A stretch of DNA of 55,623 bases from Kaistia terrae (GCF_026344005.1 NZ_JAPKNH010000016.1:1-55623); one strand, 5' to 3'. Positions 20,384 through 28,891 are shown, counted from the stretch's first letter. Notes: a model not told the origin generated them from the letters alone. Numbers and translations are program-made.

Positions 20384-20782
20384 ATGACCGATACGCAAAC
20401 TTCCACCCATGCCGCTCCCGACCATGGCGTCCGCTTCGGCCGCATGGCGCCCGGCATTGTCGTGCGCGACATCGAGCGGTCGCTGGCATTCTATCGCGAC
20501 GTGCTCGGCTTCACGAAGACATTCCAGAACGGCGATCCCATCGGCTTCATGATCCTGAAGCGCGACGCGGCCGAACTGCATCTGAACCTGCAGCGCGACG
20601 CTGTCGCCGGCCTGCACAATGTGGCGCATCTGATGGTCGACGACGTCGACGCGCTGCATGCGCGTTGCCAGGCCAGCGGCGTGCGCATCATCAAGGGATT
20701 GCGCGACAAGGACTTTGGCCTGCGCGCCTTCGTGATCGCGGATCCCGACGGCAACCGGATCGACGTCGGCCAGCCGCTCTAG
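20384..20782 (+). CDS. VOC-family (glyoxalase/bleomycin-resistance-like) protein
   Basis: 132 aa with one vicinal-oxygen-chelate domain formed of two beta-alpha-beta-beta-beta units. The first is PGIVVRDIERSLAFYRDVLG, the second NVAHLMVDDVDALHARCQAS, closing with FVIADPDGNRIDVGQPL. The layout resembles bleomycin-binding proteins and glyoxalase-like enzymes, and the exact role is open. The ATG at 20384 begins the hydrophilic lead before the first strand. It converges with the TetR gene 6 bp downstream. Confidence 0.85.
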   Translation: MTDTQTSTHAAPDHGVRFGRMAPGIVVRDIERSLAFYRDVLGFTKTFQNGDPIGFMILKRDAAELHLNLQRDAVAGLHNVAHLMVDDVDALHARCQASGVRIIKGLRDKDFGLRAFVIADPDGNRIDVGQPL

Positions 20783-20788
20783 GCCTGG

Positions 20789-21400
20789 CTAACCCTGCGT
20801 CGAGGTCAGCGCGTCCCAGCCGAGCATGGTGCTGTGGGCGACGGAGATCAGCGTGCCGACATCGGCGCCGTCGCGCGCCTCGATCGACATGCCCTTGATG
20901 ACGGTGCCGAAATAGGCGGCGATGCGGTCGAGATTGAGCCCTGCCGGCAACTCGCCATCCGTGACGCCGCGCTCTAGCCGGTCGCGGATGCGTCGCGCCA
21001 TGTCCTTGCGCTGGTCGCATAGGAACTGCTGCGCCGCATCCGTCTCGGGCCCGCCATTGGTCGCGCCCAACATGAGGAAGCAGCCGGAAGGCTTGTCAGG
21101 ACGCGCGCAGGATCTCGCGCTGGCGAACAGCATCGCGGCGATCGAATCCCGCGTCGTCAGGTCGCCTTCCAACATCTGCAAGGTGCAGGCGTCGTCCGTC
21201 GCCACATAAAGCGCCACCGCCTCGCGAAACAGCTCTTCCTTGGAACCGAAGGCGGCATAAAGCGAGGGCGAATTGATGCCCATCGCCTCGGTCAGTTCGG
21301 CGATCGAGGTGCCGGCATAGCCGCGCGCCCAGAACACTTCCATGGCCCGTTCCAAAGCCACCGATCGATCGAAACTGCGGGGACGTCCGCGAGCGTTCAT
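20789..21400 (-). CDS. TetR/AcrR-family repressor
   Basis: 203 aa. The N-terminal helix-turn-helix lies at residues ~30-52 (SIAELTEAMGINSPSLYAAF followed by GSKEELF). The C-terminal ligand domain holds two cysteines (Cys98 and Cys106) and a helix LERGVTDGELPAGLNLDRIA typical of the TetR_C_33-like subgroup. It is divergent from an MFS drug-exporter gene, the usual arrangement for a local efflux repressor. A dyad between the genes is the likely operator. Confidence 0.9.
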   Translation of the reverse strand: MNARGRPRSFDRSVALERAMEVFWARGYAGTSIAELTEAMGINSPSLYAAFGSKEELFREAVALYVATDDACTLQMLEGDLTTRDSIAAMLFASARSCARPDKPSGCFLMLGATNGGPETDAAQQFLCDQRKDMARRIRDRLERGVTDGELPAGLNLDRIAAYFGTVIKGMSIEARDGADVGTLISVAHSTMLGWDALTSTQG

Positions 21401-21450
21401 GGCGTGCGTGCAGCCTTTTTTCTTTTTGTAACGATCAACAAATAAAGCGC

Positions 21451-21500
21451 TTGACGCCGGGAATCAAGCCGTTATGTTTTGTGTATCGGCCGACACATAA
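21451..21500 (+). promoter_or_regulatory. Promoter and probable TetR operator of the MFS exporter
   Basis: TTGACG (21451-21456) and TATGTT (21473-21478), 16 bases apart, form a plausible promoter. Overlapping the -10 box is a dyad: outer arms TTATGT (21472-21477) and ACATAA (21495-21500), and an inner imperfect palindrome centred on CGGCCG (21480-21499). A repressor bound here would block transcription. Confidence 0.6.
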
Positions 21501-21610
21501 TTCAGAGTCGGTGGTGACCCCAGAGCGCGCGGCGCCTCTCCCGCCGCGCGCTTCGCCGTCTCCAATGGGTCGTGCCCCCGGCCGACCGCGCTCAACAGAT
21601 CGAGACCACC

Positions 21611-23152
21611 ATGACCGACGCCTCTCACGCGGCGGCAGCGGGCCGGCACCTTGTGCTCGCCGCCGTTTTCCTCGTTGCCGTCACCATGCCGCTATCCTTT
21701 ACCGGCCCCGCCGTCGCAACGCCGGCGATCGGCCGCGATCTCGGCGGCGACCTCGCCCTCCTGACCTGGATCGTCAACGGCTTCATGCTCGCCTTCGGCA
21801 GCACGATCATGCTCGGCGGCGCGCTGGCCGACCAGTTCGGCCGCAAGCGCATGTTCCGCATCGGCGCCATCAGCTTCACCCTCACCTCGCTCGCCGTGGC
21901 GCTGGCGCCGAACGTGCTGATCCTCGACTTTTTGCGCGCGCTGCAGGGTATCGCGGCGGCGATCTCGATCTCGGCCGGCTTCGCCGCCGTGGCGCAGGAT
22001 TATGAGGGAGCCGACCGCACCCGCGCACTCGGCCTGCTCGGCACCGGCTTCGGCATCGGCCTGGCCTTCGGACCGCTGATCACCGGCGCGCTGATCGGCG
22101 CCTTCGGCTGGCGATCGCTGTTCGTCGCCACCGCCCTGGCCGGGCTGCTCATCCTCGTCGTCGGCGTGCCGAGAATGCGCGAAACCCGCGATCCCGGCGC
22201 CATCGGCATCGATCGCTGGGGCGCGGCCAGCTTCACCGCCATGCTGGTGGCGCTGACCTTCGGCATCATCCTCGGCCCGGATCGCGGCTGGGACGATACG
22301 CTGGTGATCACGCTGCTCGTCGGCGCCGCCATCCTGCTGATCAGCTTCATCGCCATCGAAAACCTGCAGACGCGGCCGATGCTCGATCTGTCGCTGTTCC
22401 GCTATGCCCGCTTCGTCTCGGTGCAGGCGCTGCCGGTCGCCGTCGCCTATTCCTTCATCGTGCCGTTCATCCTGCTGCCGGCCCGCTTCATCCGCATCGA
22501 GGGGATGAACGAGTTGGAAGTCGGAATGATGCTGCTGCCGCTCAGCCTGCCGATCGCGACGATTCCCTTCGTCGCCGCCAACATCGCGCGCTGGATTCCG
22601 TCCGGGATCCTCGCCGGGCTCGGCCTGATCGTCGCCGGCGCAGGCGTGCTGATGCTGGCCTTCGTGCCGATCGGCAGCGCGCCGACGGCGTTCATCCTGC
22701 CGCTGTTCATGATCGGCGCCGGCGCCGCCCTGCCCTGGGGCCTGATGGACGATCTCGCCATCAGCGTCGTGCCGACGGAACGCGCCGGCATGGCGACCGG
22801 CATCTTCGGCACCATGCGGGTTGCCGGCGAGACCGTCGCCATCGCCATTGTCGGCGCCTTGATGGCGGCCTTCGTCACCGGTGGACTGGGCGCAAGCCTC
22901 GATACCCTGCCGGCCGATGTCGCCAACGGCGTCGCCAGCGCGGTGGCCGGCGGCGGTCTCGATCAAGCGGCAACGATGGCTCCGTCGATCGGACGCGCCG
23001 CAGCGGCCGAGGCCTATGGCGCGGCGTTCCGCAGCACCATGCTGATCTGCTCGGCGATCACCTTCGCCGCCGCGCTCATCACTCTGGTGACGCTGCGCTC
23101 ACGCAAGGCGAAGCCGGCACGCGAGCCGATCATGCTCGAAATCGGCGCGTAA
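21611..23152 (+). CDS. MFS transporter, DHA2-type drug:H+ antiporter
   Basis: 513 aa with about 14 predicted membrane segments, as in the EmrB/QacA (DHA2) family. Visible family features are FTGPAVATPAIGRDLGGD in segment 1, WIVNGFMLAFGS, motif A GALADQFGRKRMF between segments 2 and 3, and motif C-like GLLGTGFGIGLAFGPLITGA in segment 5. It should export toxic compounds across the inner membrane. The start at 21611 is the internal ATG ahead of the first hydrophobic stretch. Expression is probably controlled by the divergent TetR protein. Confidence 0.9.
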   Translation: MTDASHAAAAGRHLVLAAVFLVAVTMPLSFTGPAVATPAIGRDLGGDLALLTWIVNGFMLAFGSTIMLGGALADQFGRKRMFRIGAISFTLTSLAVALAPNVLILDFLRALQGIAAAISISAGFAAVAQDYEGADRTRALGLLGTGFGIGLAFGPLITGALIGAFGWRSLFVATALAGLLILVVGVPRMRETRDPGAIGIDRWGAASFTAMLVALTFGIILGPDRGWDDTLVITLLVGAAILLISFIAIENLQTRPMLDLSLFRYARFVSVQALPVAVAYSFIVPFILLPARFIRIEGMNELEVGMMLLPLSLPIATIPFVAANIARWIPSGILAGLGLIVAGAGVLMLAFVPIGSAPTAFILPLFMIGAGAALPWGLMDDLAISVVPTERAGMATGIFGTMRVAGETVAIAIVGALMAAFVTGGLGASLDTLPADVANGVASAVAGGGLDQAATMAPSIGRAAAAEAYGAAFRSTMLICSAITFAAALITLVTLRSRKAKPAREPIMLEIGA

Positions 23153-23193
23153 TCGGGAGGCTCCGAGACTTCAGGCCGATGGACCTGGTCCCC

Positions 23194-23352
23194 CATCATC
23201 CTGAGGTGCTTCGCGTGAGCGAAGCCTCGAAGGAGGATCCAGCGAAACCCGATTTGCGGACGAAGTCGGAAGCCCCGCGCCACCGACCCGCAGACTTCGG
23301 CATTCCCTGGACCCTCCTTCGAGGCCCGGCTTTGCCGGGCACCTCAGGATGA
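23194..23352. repeat. Hairpin-ended intergenic repeat, copy 1
   Basis: About 159 bases bounded by inverted ends CATCATCCTGAGGTGC (23194-23209) and its complement at 23337-23352. Each end is followed inwards by a local hairpin: left GCTTCGC..GCGAAGC, right CCCGGC..GCCGGG. Inner motifs TCGAAGGAGG and CCTCCTTCGA are also complementary. A second copy lies inverted at 33486-33642. This is the REP-like element common in rhizobial genomes. Confidence 0.85.
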
Positions 23353-23423
23353 GGGTCGAGCTTTCGGGATCATGGGCCAGAGAGGCGGCAACAGCCTGGT
23401 TTGCTCATTGGACGCTGTAATAG

Positions 23424-23458
23424 AAAAGCCCACTCCCGCGCGGCGGGGGTGGGCTTTT
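23424..23458. terminator. Bidirectional terminator between MFS gene and prmB
   Basis: A 16-bp stem (23424-23439 with 23443-23458, one G-T pair) with a 3-nt loop starts with AAAA and ends with TTTT, so it can end transcription from both strands. It sits 27 bases past the prmB stop on the minus strand. Confidence 0.88.
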
Positions 23459-23484
23459 CTTGTTCAATCGACCAACTGGCCGGA

Positions 23485-24480
23485 TCAGACGTCTTCGGGC
23501 GCGTCGCCATCGAGTTGGTCGAGGCTTTCGAGATCGTCCAGATCCTGCTCTTCGGCATCCGTATCGACGACGCCGAGGCTTTCGGCCGTCAGCCAGAACA
23601 CTTCGCCGATGCTCTCTTCGGTATCGAGCCAGAAGAAGTCGAGCGCGGGATATTCAGCCTCGATGATCTCGCGGCCGGCGCCGATCTCGCAAAGCAGGCC
23701 GCCGCCCGGATTGAGGTGATCGGCGACGGTGTCGAGGATGCGGCGGACGATGTCGAGGCCGTCAAGGCCGGACGCCAGCGCCATCTCGGGCTCGTGCCGG
23801 TATTCTTCCGGCAGCTCTTCCATGGCGATCTCGTCGACATAGGGCGGATTGGTCAGGATCAGATCATAGCGCTTGCCGCCGAGCGGAGCGAACAGGTCGC
23901 CCTCATACAGCTCGATGCGGTTGGCCAGATTGTGCTCGGCCACGTTGATGCGGGCGACGTCGAGCGCATCCGGCGACAGGTCGACGGCATCGATCTCGGC
24001 GTTTTCGAACACGCCGGCAGCCAGGATCGCCAGCGAAGCGGAGCCGGTGCAGAGATCGAGCACGGTCTCGACCGACGACAGATCGTCGATCAGCGTGAAT
24101 TCCTCGCCGCCGAAAAACTCGGAATGGATCAGTTCGCCGATGAACGAACGCGGCACGATCACGCGCTCGTCGACGAAGAACGGCACGCCCTGGATATAGG
24201 CGCGGTTGAGCAGGTAGGGCGTCGGCTTGCGGGTCGTCACGCGAGCCTCGATCAGATCGGCCAGGCGTTGGCGTTCGGCCGGCAGCAGGCGCGCGTCGAG
24301 GAAGGGCTCGAGCGTATCGATCGGCAGCTTCAAGCCTTCCAGAACCAGATAGGCGGCGTCGTCGAACGCCGTCGAGGCGCCATGCCCGAAGGCGAGGCCG
24401 GCCTGGTTGAAGCGGCTGATCGCATAGCGGAGGAAGTCGCGGACGGTGAGAAGCTGTTCGGCGGGGCTGATTTCGGTCAA
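23485..24480 (-). CDS. prmB: Ribosomal protein L3 N5-glutamine methyltransferase PrmB
   Basis: 331-aa SAM-dependent methyltransferase that modifies a glutamine in ribosomal protein L3. The N-terminal helical domain (residues ~1-100) precedes the methyltransferase fold with motif I DLCTGSAS (142-149) and the glutamine-binding NPPY (211-214). The PrmB-specific IPRSxIGEL region appears as VIVPRSFIGELI. The C terminus is acidic and low in complexity. The start is a TTG at 24480, the first possible start after an in-frame stop. There is no good ribosome site, so the start is less sure than the identity. A bidirectional terminator follows. Confidence 0.93.
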   Translation of the reverse strand: MTEISPAEQLLTVRDFLRYAISRFNQAGLAFGHGASTAFDDAAYLVLEGLKLPIDTLEPFLDARLLPAERQRLADLIEARVTTRKPTPYLLNRAYIQGVPFFVDERVIVPRSFIGELIHSEFFGGEEFTLIDDLSSVETVLDLCTGSASLAILAAGVFENAEIDAVDLSPDALDVARINVAEHNLANRIELYEGDLFAPLGGKRYDLILTNPPYVDEIAMEELPEEYRHEPEMALASGLDGLDIVRRILDTVADHLNPGGGLLCEIGAGREIIEAEYPALDFFWLDTEESIGEVFWLTAESLGVVDTDAEEQDLDDLESLDQLDGDAPEDV

Positions 24481-24847
24481 GGCAGGCTCGTGGTTAAGAA
24501 AAGGTTTCGACGTGTCCTAGCAGGTCGAAACGCTTCGCGCATCACTTCCGCCTGCGATGTCCAGTCCCATGCGCCGACGGGGTGTCGTCTGGATGCAATT
24601 CCGGGGGATCGCACCGAGGCCGTGCGCGTGGCGTGAATGACGGCATCCACGCTATGCGTCCTTCGAGACGGCCTTCTACGAAAGCCCCTCAGGATGTTGG
24701 GGTGGTGCTTGGCAGGACGATCAAGCTCCGGTTCGGCCTCCGGCTTCCATACCGATCGACCGAGCCCCAATCCCCAACATGCTGAGGAGGCCCGAAGGGC
24801 CGTCTCGAAGCACGCACAACACGCCTGTCGAGCGAGAGGCCGGAGAC
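24481..24847. other. Intergenic region upstream of prmB
   Basis: No gene recognised. It holds the prmB upstream region and a repeat (24655-24816), described separately. Confidence 0.5.
24655..24816. repeat. Second-family intergenic repeat with inverted ends
   Basis: The left end TGCGTCCTTCGAGACGGCC (24655 on) and right end GGCCGTCTCGAAGCACGCA (24798-24816) are imperfect reverse complements, with internal partners CCTCAGGATGTTGGGG and CCCCAACATGCTGAGG. The right side contains a small hairpin GGCCCGAAGGGCC. It is related to, but distinct from, the 23194 element. A single-arm relative lies at 33411-33450. Confidence 0.75.
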
Positions 24848-24873
24848 AAAAAAGGCCGGGGATCTCCCCGGCC
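24848..24873 (-). terminator. Intrinsic terminator of the YidB-like gene
   Basis: GGCCGGGG and CCCCGGCC form an 8-bp stem around ATCT (24854-24873). On the minus strand it is followed by six T residues (complement of 24848-24853). It lies 26 bases past the stop codon of the leftward gene. Confidence 0.88.
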
Positions 24874-24899
24874 CTGTCAAATTCGCAATCGATCGGAAC

Positions 24900-25292
24900 T
24901 CAGCCCTGGTCGGTCGGAAGGTTCAGGGTTCCGTCCGGGCTCAGCTTGTCCACGGTTGCCGGCAAGACCTTGGCCAGAAGGTCACCGACCTGATCCATCG
25001 GCAGACCGAGCGAGGTGCCGATTTTCTGCAGCTGTTCATTGCCCAGCGCGGCGCGAAGATCGTCGGCGCTGATCGGCAGATTGCCTTCCTTGCCGAGCCA
25101 CGAAGCCACTTGCTCCCCGAGCCCGGAGTTCTGCAACTGCCCAAGCACGCCGTCGAGGCTGCCAAACGGCGTATTGGCGAGCGCATTGTTCAGCGTCTGC
25201 CCCAGGGCTTCAGCCTGAACGCCCTCACCCGCTTGTCCCTGGCCTTGCAACGCGCTCAGGACATTGCCGACCAGACCGTCAAGAATACCCAT
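24900..25292 (-). CDS. YidB-family (DUF937) protein
   Basis: 130-aa soluble protein of the YidB family. The opening MGILDGLVGNVLSALQGQ, the Gly/Leu/Gln-rich middle (GSLDGVLGQLQNSGLGEQVASWLG, shortened here to its core) and the end segment ISADDLRAALG followed by LPMDQVGDLLAKVLP are typical. The molecular role of the family is not established. It is transcribed leftward with its own terminator and follows the repeat protein gene by 72 bp on the same strand. Confidence 0.85.
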   Translation of the reverse strand: MGILDGLVGNVLSALQGQGQAGEGVQAEALGQTLNNALANTPFGSLDGVLGQLQNSGLGEQVASWLGKEGNLPISADDLRAALGNEQLQKIGTSLGLPMDQVGDLLAKVLPATVDKLSPDGTLNLPTDQG

Positions 25293-25364
25293 GATGGTTC
25301 TCCTTCAGAACGGTTCGCAGTTCCTGGCCAGTTTCCGACAGGCACGAAACCTGCCGGAACCAAT

Positions 25365-26360
25365 CTACTGGCCCTTTGCCTTCAGGCGCTTGTTGCAGTC
25401 GCTCCAGTATTGCGGCCACTTGGCGCCATCCGGCAGCTTTCCGGCTGCCTTGTTCTTCTGCCATTCCGCGCCGCAGGCGCGGATGCGGACGACCGCGGCC
25501 TGTTGGCCGGGGGTCATCTGTCGCTTGCCGACCGTCGTCTTGGTGGTGTCGAGCTTGGCGGCGGTGTCGGGATCCGGCAATTCGATGCCCGTCTCGTCAT
25601 CGACCGGTGCGGCGGCCTTGGTCGTCTTGGCGGCCTTGGTCGGCGCCGCGTCATCCGTCGCATTCGCTGCGGCGTAATCCTTGCTGCACTGGCTCCAGAA
25701 TTTCGGCCAGGTCTGGCCGGCCGGTACGGTGCCGGCAGCCTTCAGCTTCGCCCAGTCGTCGCTGCAGGAAGCCATGGCTGTCTGGCCAGCGGGCTTTGCA
25801 TCGGCGGCGGGAGCCGTCGTCTTCGCAGCGGTGGTCTTTGCCGCGGTGGTCTTGGCAGCCTTCGCCGCAGGGGCAGCCGCCGCATCATCCGCCGCGTTGG
25901 CCGCGGCAAAATCCTTGCTGCACTGGCTCCAGAATTTTGGCCAGGTCTGGCCGGCCGGAACCGAGTCAGCGGCCTTCATCTTGGCCCAGTCGTCGCTGCA
26001 GGACTTCATGGCCGTCTGGCCAGTAGCCTTGGCATCGGCGGCGGGAGCCGTGGTCTTCGCGGCGGTCGTCTTCGCGTCGGGCTTGGCCTTGGCGTCAGCT
26101 TTGGCATTGGCGTCAGATTTGGCCTTGGCGGCAGGTGCGGCGGCGTCATCGGCCGGGTTGGCAGCGGCGAAGTCCTTGCTGCACTGGCTCCAGAATTTCG
26201 GCCAGGTCTGGCCCTCCGGAACCTTGTTCGAAGATTTCAGTTTGGACCAATCGCTGCTGCAGGACTGCATGGCTGTCTCGGCGGCGGCGGGCAAGGTTGC
26301 CGCAAGCAGTCCCAAGGACAAGCTGGCGCCGACCAAGATAAGCCTGGCTCGCATCTTCAT
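25365..26360 (-). CDS. Secreted protein with four Cys-pair repeats (unknown function)
   Basis: 331 aa with a signal peptide (cleavage near AAA-ETA, residue ~28). Four modules follow, each with two cysteines exactly 26 residues apart: 34/60, 121/147, 199/225 and 296/322. The first three are nearly identical in their second half (GQTWPKFWSQCSKD), and the fourth is diverged (GAKWPQYWSDCNKR). Linkers are Ala/Lys/Thr/Asp-rich and low in complexity. The constant spacing and periplasmic export suggest one disulphide per module. I do not recognise a named family; it may bind a ligand or cell-wall polymer multivalently, but that is a guess. It is leftward, 72 bp ahead of the YidB-like gene. Confidence 0.85.
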   Translation of the reverse strand: MKMRARLILVGASLSLGLLAATLPAAAETAMQSCSSDWSKLKSSNKVPEGQTWPKFWSQCSKDFAAANPADDAAAPAAKAKSDANAKADAKAKPDAKTTAAKTTAPAADAKATGQTAMKSCSDDWAKMKAADSVPAGQTWPKFWSQCSKDFAAANAADDAAAAPAAKAAKTTAAKTTAAKTTAPAADAKPAGQTAMASCSDDWAKLKAAGTVPAGQTWPKFWSQCSKDYAAANATDDAAPTKAAKTTKAAAPVDDETGIELPDPDTAAKLDTTKTTVGKRQMTPGQQAAVVRIRACGAEWQKNKAAGKLPDGAKWPQYWSDCNKRLKAKGQ

Positions 26361-26564
26361 AGTGCCGGTCTCCCTTCGATGTCTGGCGACATCACGACCC
26401 GACGAGACCACAGCGGCCTCGCGCGTCCCCCGTTTGCTGAGGGAACATCCGCACGTTGCAGGTGTCAATCGCAACATGCGCGGCGGATCAAAAATCGTCG
26501 TCAGGATCCGGCAAGATCGCGGCCGCCGAAACGGCAGCCGCGATCTGTTCTTTTCTATGGCTTA

Positions 26565-26963
26565 TTATTTGCTGTTCTTGGCGAGCCAGGCTTTCATGAA
26601 GGCGATCTCTTCATTCTGGGCCTTGATGACGGCTTCGGCGAGCTTGCGCGCCTCCGGGTCCTTGCCATATTTCAACTCAATCTCGGCCATGGCGACCGCG
26701 CCTTCGTGATGCGGGATCATGGCGCGGAAGAAGTCGATATCGGCATTGCCCGAATAGTCGATCGCCATGCCGTCCATCATCGCCTTGTCGGCGGCGCGGA
26801 AGGCCTTGGTCGAGGCGCTGTCGCCCGGCTGCTCCGCCGGCATGGCGCCGTGATCCATTTGGCCATGGTCCATCTTGCTGTGATCGACGGCTTCTTCGGC
26901 CGAGGCAGGCAGGATGGCGAGAGAGAAAGCGGCGACAGCCGCCAGCTTCAGAAGGGTATTCAT
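26565..26963 (-). CDS. DUF305-family periplasmic protein, likely metal-related
   Basis: 132 aa with a signal peptide (cleavage near PASA-EEA, residue ~22). Next comes a Met/His-rich patch ([18 protein letters not shown]) of the kind that binds copper, then the DUF305 four-helix domain with [20 protein letters not shown] holding the conserved His pair and the late [10 protein letters not shown] helix. DUF305 proteins often sit beside copper-handling genes. Its upstream neighbour is also Met/His/Cys-rich, 92 bp away on the same strand. The start could also be the ATG at 26978. Confidence 0.88.
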   Translation of the reverse strand: MNTLLKLAAVAAFSLAILPASAEEAVDHSKMDHGQMDHGAMPAEQPGDSASTKAFRAADKAMMDGMAIDYSGNADIDFFRAMIPHHEGAVAMAEIELKYGKDPEARKLAEAVIKAQNEEIAFMKAWLAKNSK

Positions 26964-27055
26964 GATCGTTTGTCTCATGGTGATGAGGCGGGCAGAAAAG
27001 AGCGGCGTCGCGGCCCGCTCGCGCCGACGCAAATCGTTTGCTGGACGTCAAACGA

Positions 27056-27427
27056 TCAGGCGCGGGGCGGCGGCAGATCAGGGCCGATCGCCTGTTGCGC
27101 CGGCATCTCGTCGGATAACGGCCGGAGCCGGACGCGCATCACCGCGTCCACAGCATCCAGCGGCGTCTCGAGGAGCGGCGCCGAAGTCGGCATGGCGAAA
27201 CAGCAGGAAGGCAACAAAATCGCCCCGGACGGCGGATGCGAAGCGGGGCTCATGCCGGTCATCATCGCGGCATGCCCGGCGCTGCCCGAGGGAGAAACCA
27301 TCGCCGCATGGGGACATCCCGCCTGGCCGACGTGATCCGTCGCCGCCATGGCCTGGCCGGAGCCGACCGGCAGCAGCAGGGTAATGACGACGAGAAAGAG
27401 GGCGGCGAGGCGCCTTGCGATATGCAC
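27056..27427 (-). CDS. Small exported Met/His/Cys-rich protein (possible copper-related)
   Basis: About 123 aa if started at the GTG at 27427, which puts a signal-like segment (ALFLVVITLLLPVGSGQAMA) at the N terminus; an ATG at 27511 would add 28 hydrophilic residues. The mature part contains GCPHAAM, HAAMMTGM, CCFAM and several Met/His residues, a pattern like small DUF2946/CopL-type proteins near copper genes. The family assignment is tentative. It is adjacent to the DUF305 gene and in the same orientation, with no terminator visible between them. Confidence 0.6.
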   Translation of the reverse strand: MHIARRLAALFLVVITLLLPVGSGQAMAATDHVGQAGCPHAAMVSPSGSAGHAAMMTGMSPASHPPSGAILLPSCCFAMPTSAPLLETPLDAVDAVMRVRLRPLSDEMPAQQAIGPDLPPPRA

Positions 27428-27566
27428 GCGGTGAAACTGGTCACTCCGGCCGCCGCCGTCAAGGGAGCCAGATATCTGTTCACGCTCGCCAGATAAGTGT
27501 TCAGCTGTCATTCAGCGCTGCTAGGCTGTATTGGCGAAAAGCTTGAGAAGATCGCGAGACGATACG

Positions 27567-28712
27567 ATGACACGGCACACGAGGATCGGACGACGGCAAT
27601 TGATCGGGTTTGGCGCAGCCGGACTCGGATCGACGCTGGCTGTCGCCTCGCTGGCCAGCGCTTCGTTTGCCGAGACGCCGCTTGCCGCGCCTTCGATCCC
27701 CCGCGCCGCCGACAACATCGTCTGGAAGATGGCGACGGCCTGGCCCAAGGACATGCCCGGCCTCGGCGCCAGCGCGCAGGCCCTGGCCGACCGGATCGCG
27801 ACGCTTTCGGACGGCCGCCTCAAGGTGCAGGTGTTCGATGCCGGCGACCTCGTTGCGCACAACCAGGTGTTTGACGCCGTTTCGACCGGCAAGGCCGAGA
27901 TGGGCCATGGCTCGCCCTATTATTGGGCGACCAAGGACCCGGCCTTCCACTATTTCTCCGGCGTGCCGTTTGGCCTGACGGCGGCCGAGCATGTCGCCTG
28001 GCTTGCCTTTGGCGGCGGGCAGGCGCTCTGGGAAAGCGCCTATGAGCCGTTCGGCGTCCTGCCCTTCTATGTCGGCGCGACCGGGCCGCAGGCGGCGGGC
28101 TGGTTCAAGCGCGAGATCCGCACGCCGGAAGATTTCAAGGGCCTTGCCATCCGCATCACCGGGCTGGGCGCCGACGTGCTGAAGCGGATGGGCGCCAATC
28201 CCGTGCTGCTGCCGCAGGGCGATATCGCGGCGGCGCTTGAATCCGGCGCCATCGACGCGGCCGAATGGGCCGGACCCTGGAACGACCTCGCCCTCAACCT
28301 GCCGCGCTCCGCCCCCTTCTGCTACATGCCGGCCTTCCACGAACTGTCGACGGCGATCGAGCTGATGGTCGGCAAGACGGCCTATGAGACGCTGCCAGCC
28401 GATCTGCAGGCGGTCATCCGCGCCGCCGCCCTGGCCTCGGCGACGGAAATCTCGGCCGATTTTACCGCCAACAACATCCTGGCGCTGCCGATGCTGATCG
28501 ATCGTGGCACCTCGGTGAAGCATTTTCCCGACGCGGTGATCGACGCGCTCGCCAAGATTTCAGCCGAGATCCTGAACGGCGTCGGCGATTCAAGCCCGAT
28601 GGCGAAGGAAGTGCACCCCGCCTTCATCGCCTTCCGCAAGAAGGCCGTCGCCTACGCCGCCGTCGCCGAAGGCGCGGCGCTGACGATGCGGGCCCGGGCG
28701 CTGGCGATCTAG
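27567..28712 (+). CDS. TRAP transporter substrate-binding protein (DctP family), Tat-type signal
   Basis: 381-aa periplasmic binding protein of the TRAP DctP/TakP family. It begins with a twin-arginine signal (GRRQLIGFGAAG) and cleavage near residue 36. The domain includes KMATAWPKDMPGLGASAQAL, the SGKAEMGHGSPYYW-like strand and the conserved IRITGLGADVLKRMGANPV segment with the ligand-binding Arg. DAAEWAGPWNDLALNL is typical of TakP, which binds 2-keto acids. No small or large TRAP membrane subunit lies nearby, so it is an orphan here. The fold is certain; the ligand is inferred. Confidence 0.9.
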   Translation: MTRHTRIGRRQLIGFGAAGLGSTLAVASLASASFAETPLAAPSIPRAADNIVWKMATAWPKDMPGLGASAQALADRIATLSDGRLKVQVFDAGDLVAHNQVFDAVSTGKAEMGHGSPYYWATKDPAFHYFSGVPFGLTAAEHVAWLAFGGGQALWESAYEPFGVLPFYVGATGPQAAGWFKREIRTPEDFKGLAIRITGLGADVLKRMGANPVLLPQGDIAAALESGAIDAAEWAGPWNDLALNLPRSAPFCYMPAFHELSTAIELMVGKTAYETLPADLQAVIRAAALASATEISADFTANNILALPMLIDRGTSVKHFPDAVIDALAKISAEILNGVGDSSPMAKEVHPAFIAFRKKAVAYAAVAEGAALTMRARALAI

Positions 28713-28751
28713 AGCCTATAACCCCTTACACGCCTCCCACGCCCACCCTCG

Positions 28752-28856
28752 CCGTCATCCCGGGCGGAGACCCGGGATCCGTCCATCCGGGTTGGGTACC
28801 GCGCGAAGCTCCCGAAAAAGCGGCTGCATGGATCCTCGCCTCCGCGAGGATGACGG
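28752..28856. repeat. Third-family intergenic inverted repeat
   Basis: The ends CCGTCATCC (28752-28760) and GGATGACGG (28848-28856) are exact complements. Inside each end is a hairpin: CCCGGGCGGAGACCCGGG on the left and CTCGCCTCCGCGAG on the right. Next to these are GGATCC motifs. It lies between two convergent genes and is a typical alphaproteobacterial intergenic repeat, perhaps also acting as a transcript end. Confidence 0.75.
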
Positions 28857-28891
28857 AGGTTTTCGGGGAGAACGTGGGATCGATCCGACGT

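Noticed and set aside
25110-27335. A 741-codon open frame antisense to the YidB-like, Cys-repeat and DUF305 genes
   Set aside because: Composition artefact of the Ala/Lys-rich genes on the other strand, each with signal peptide and family features.
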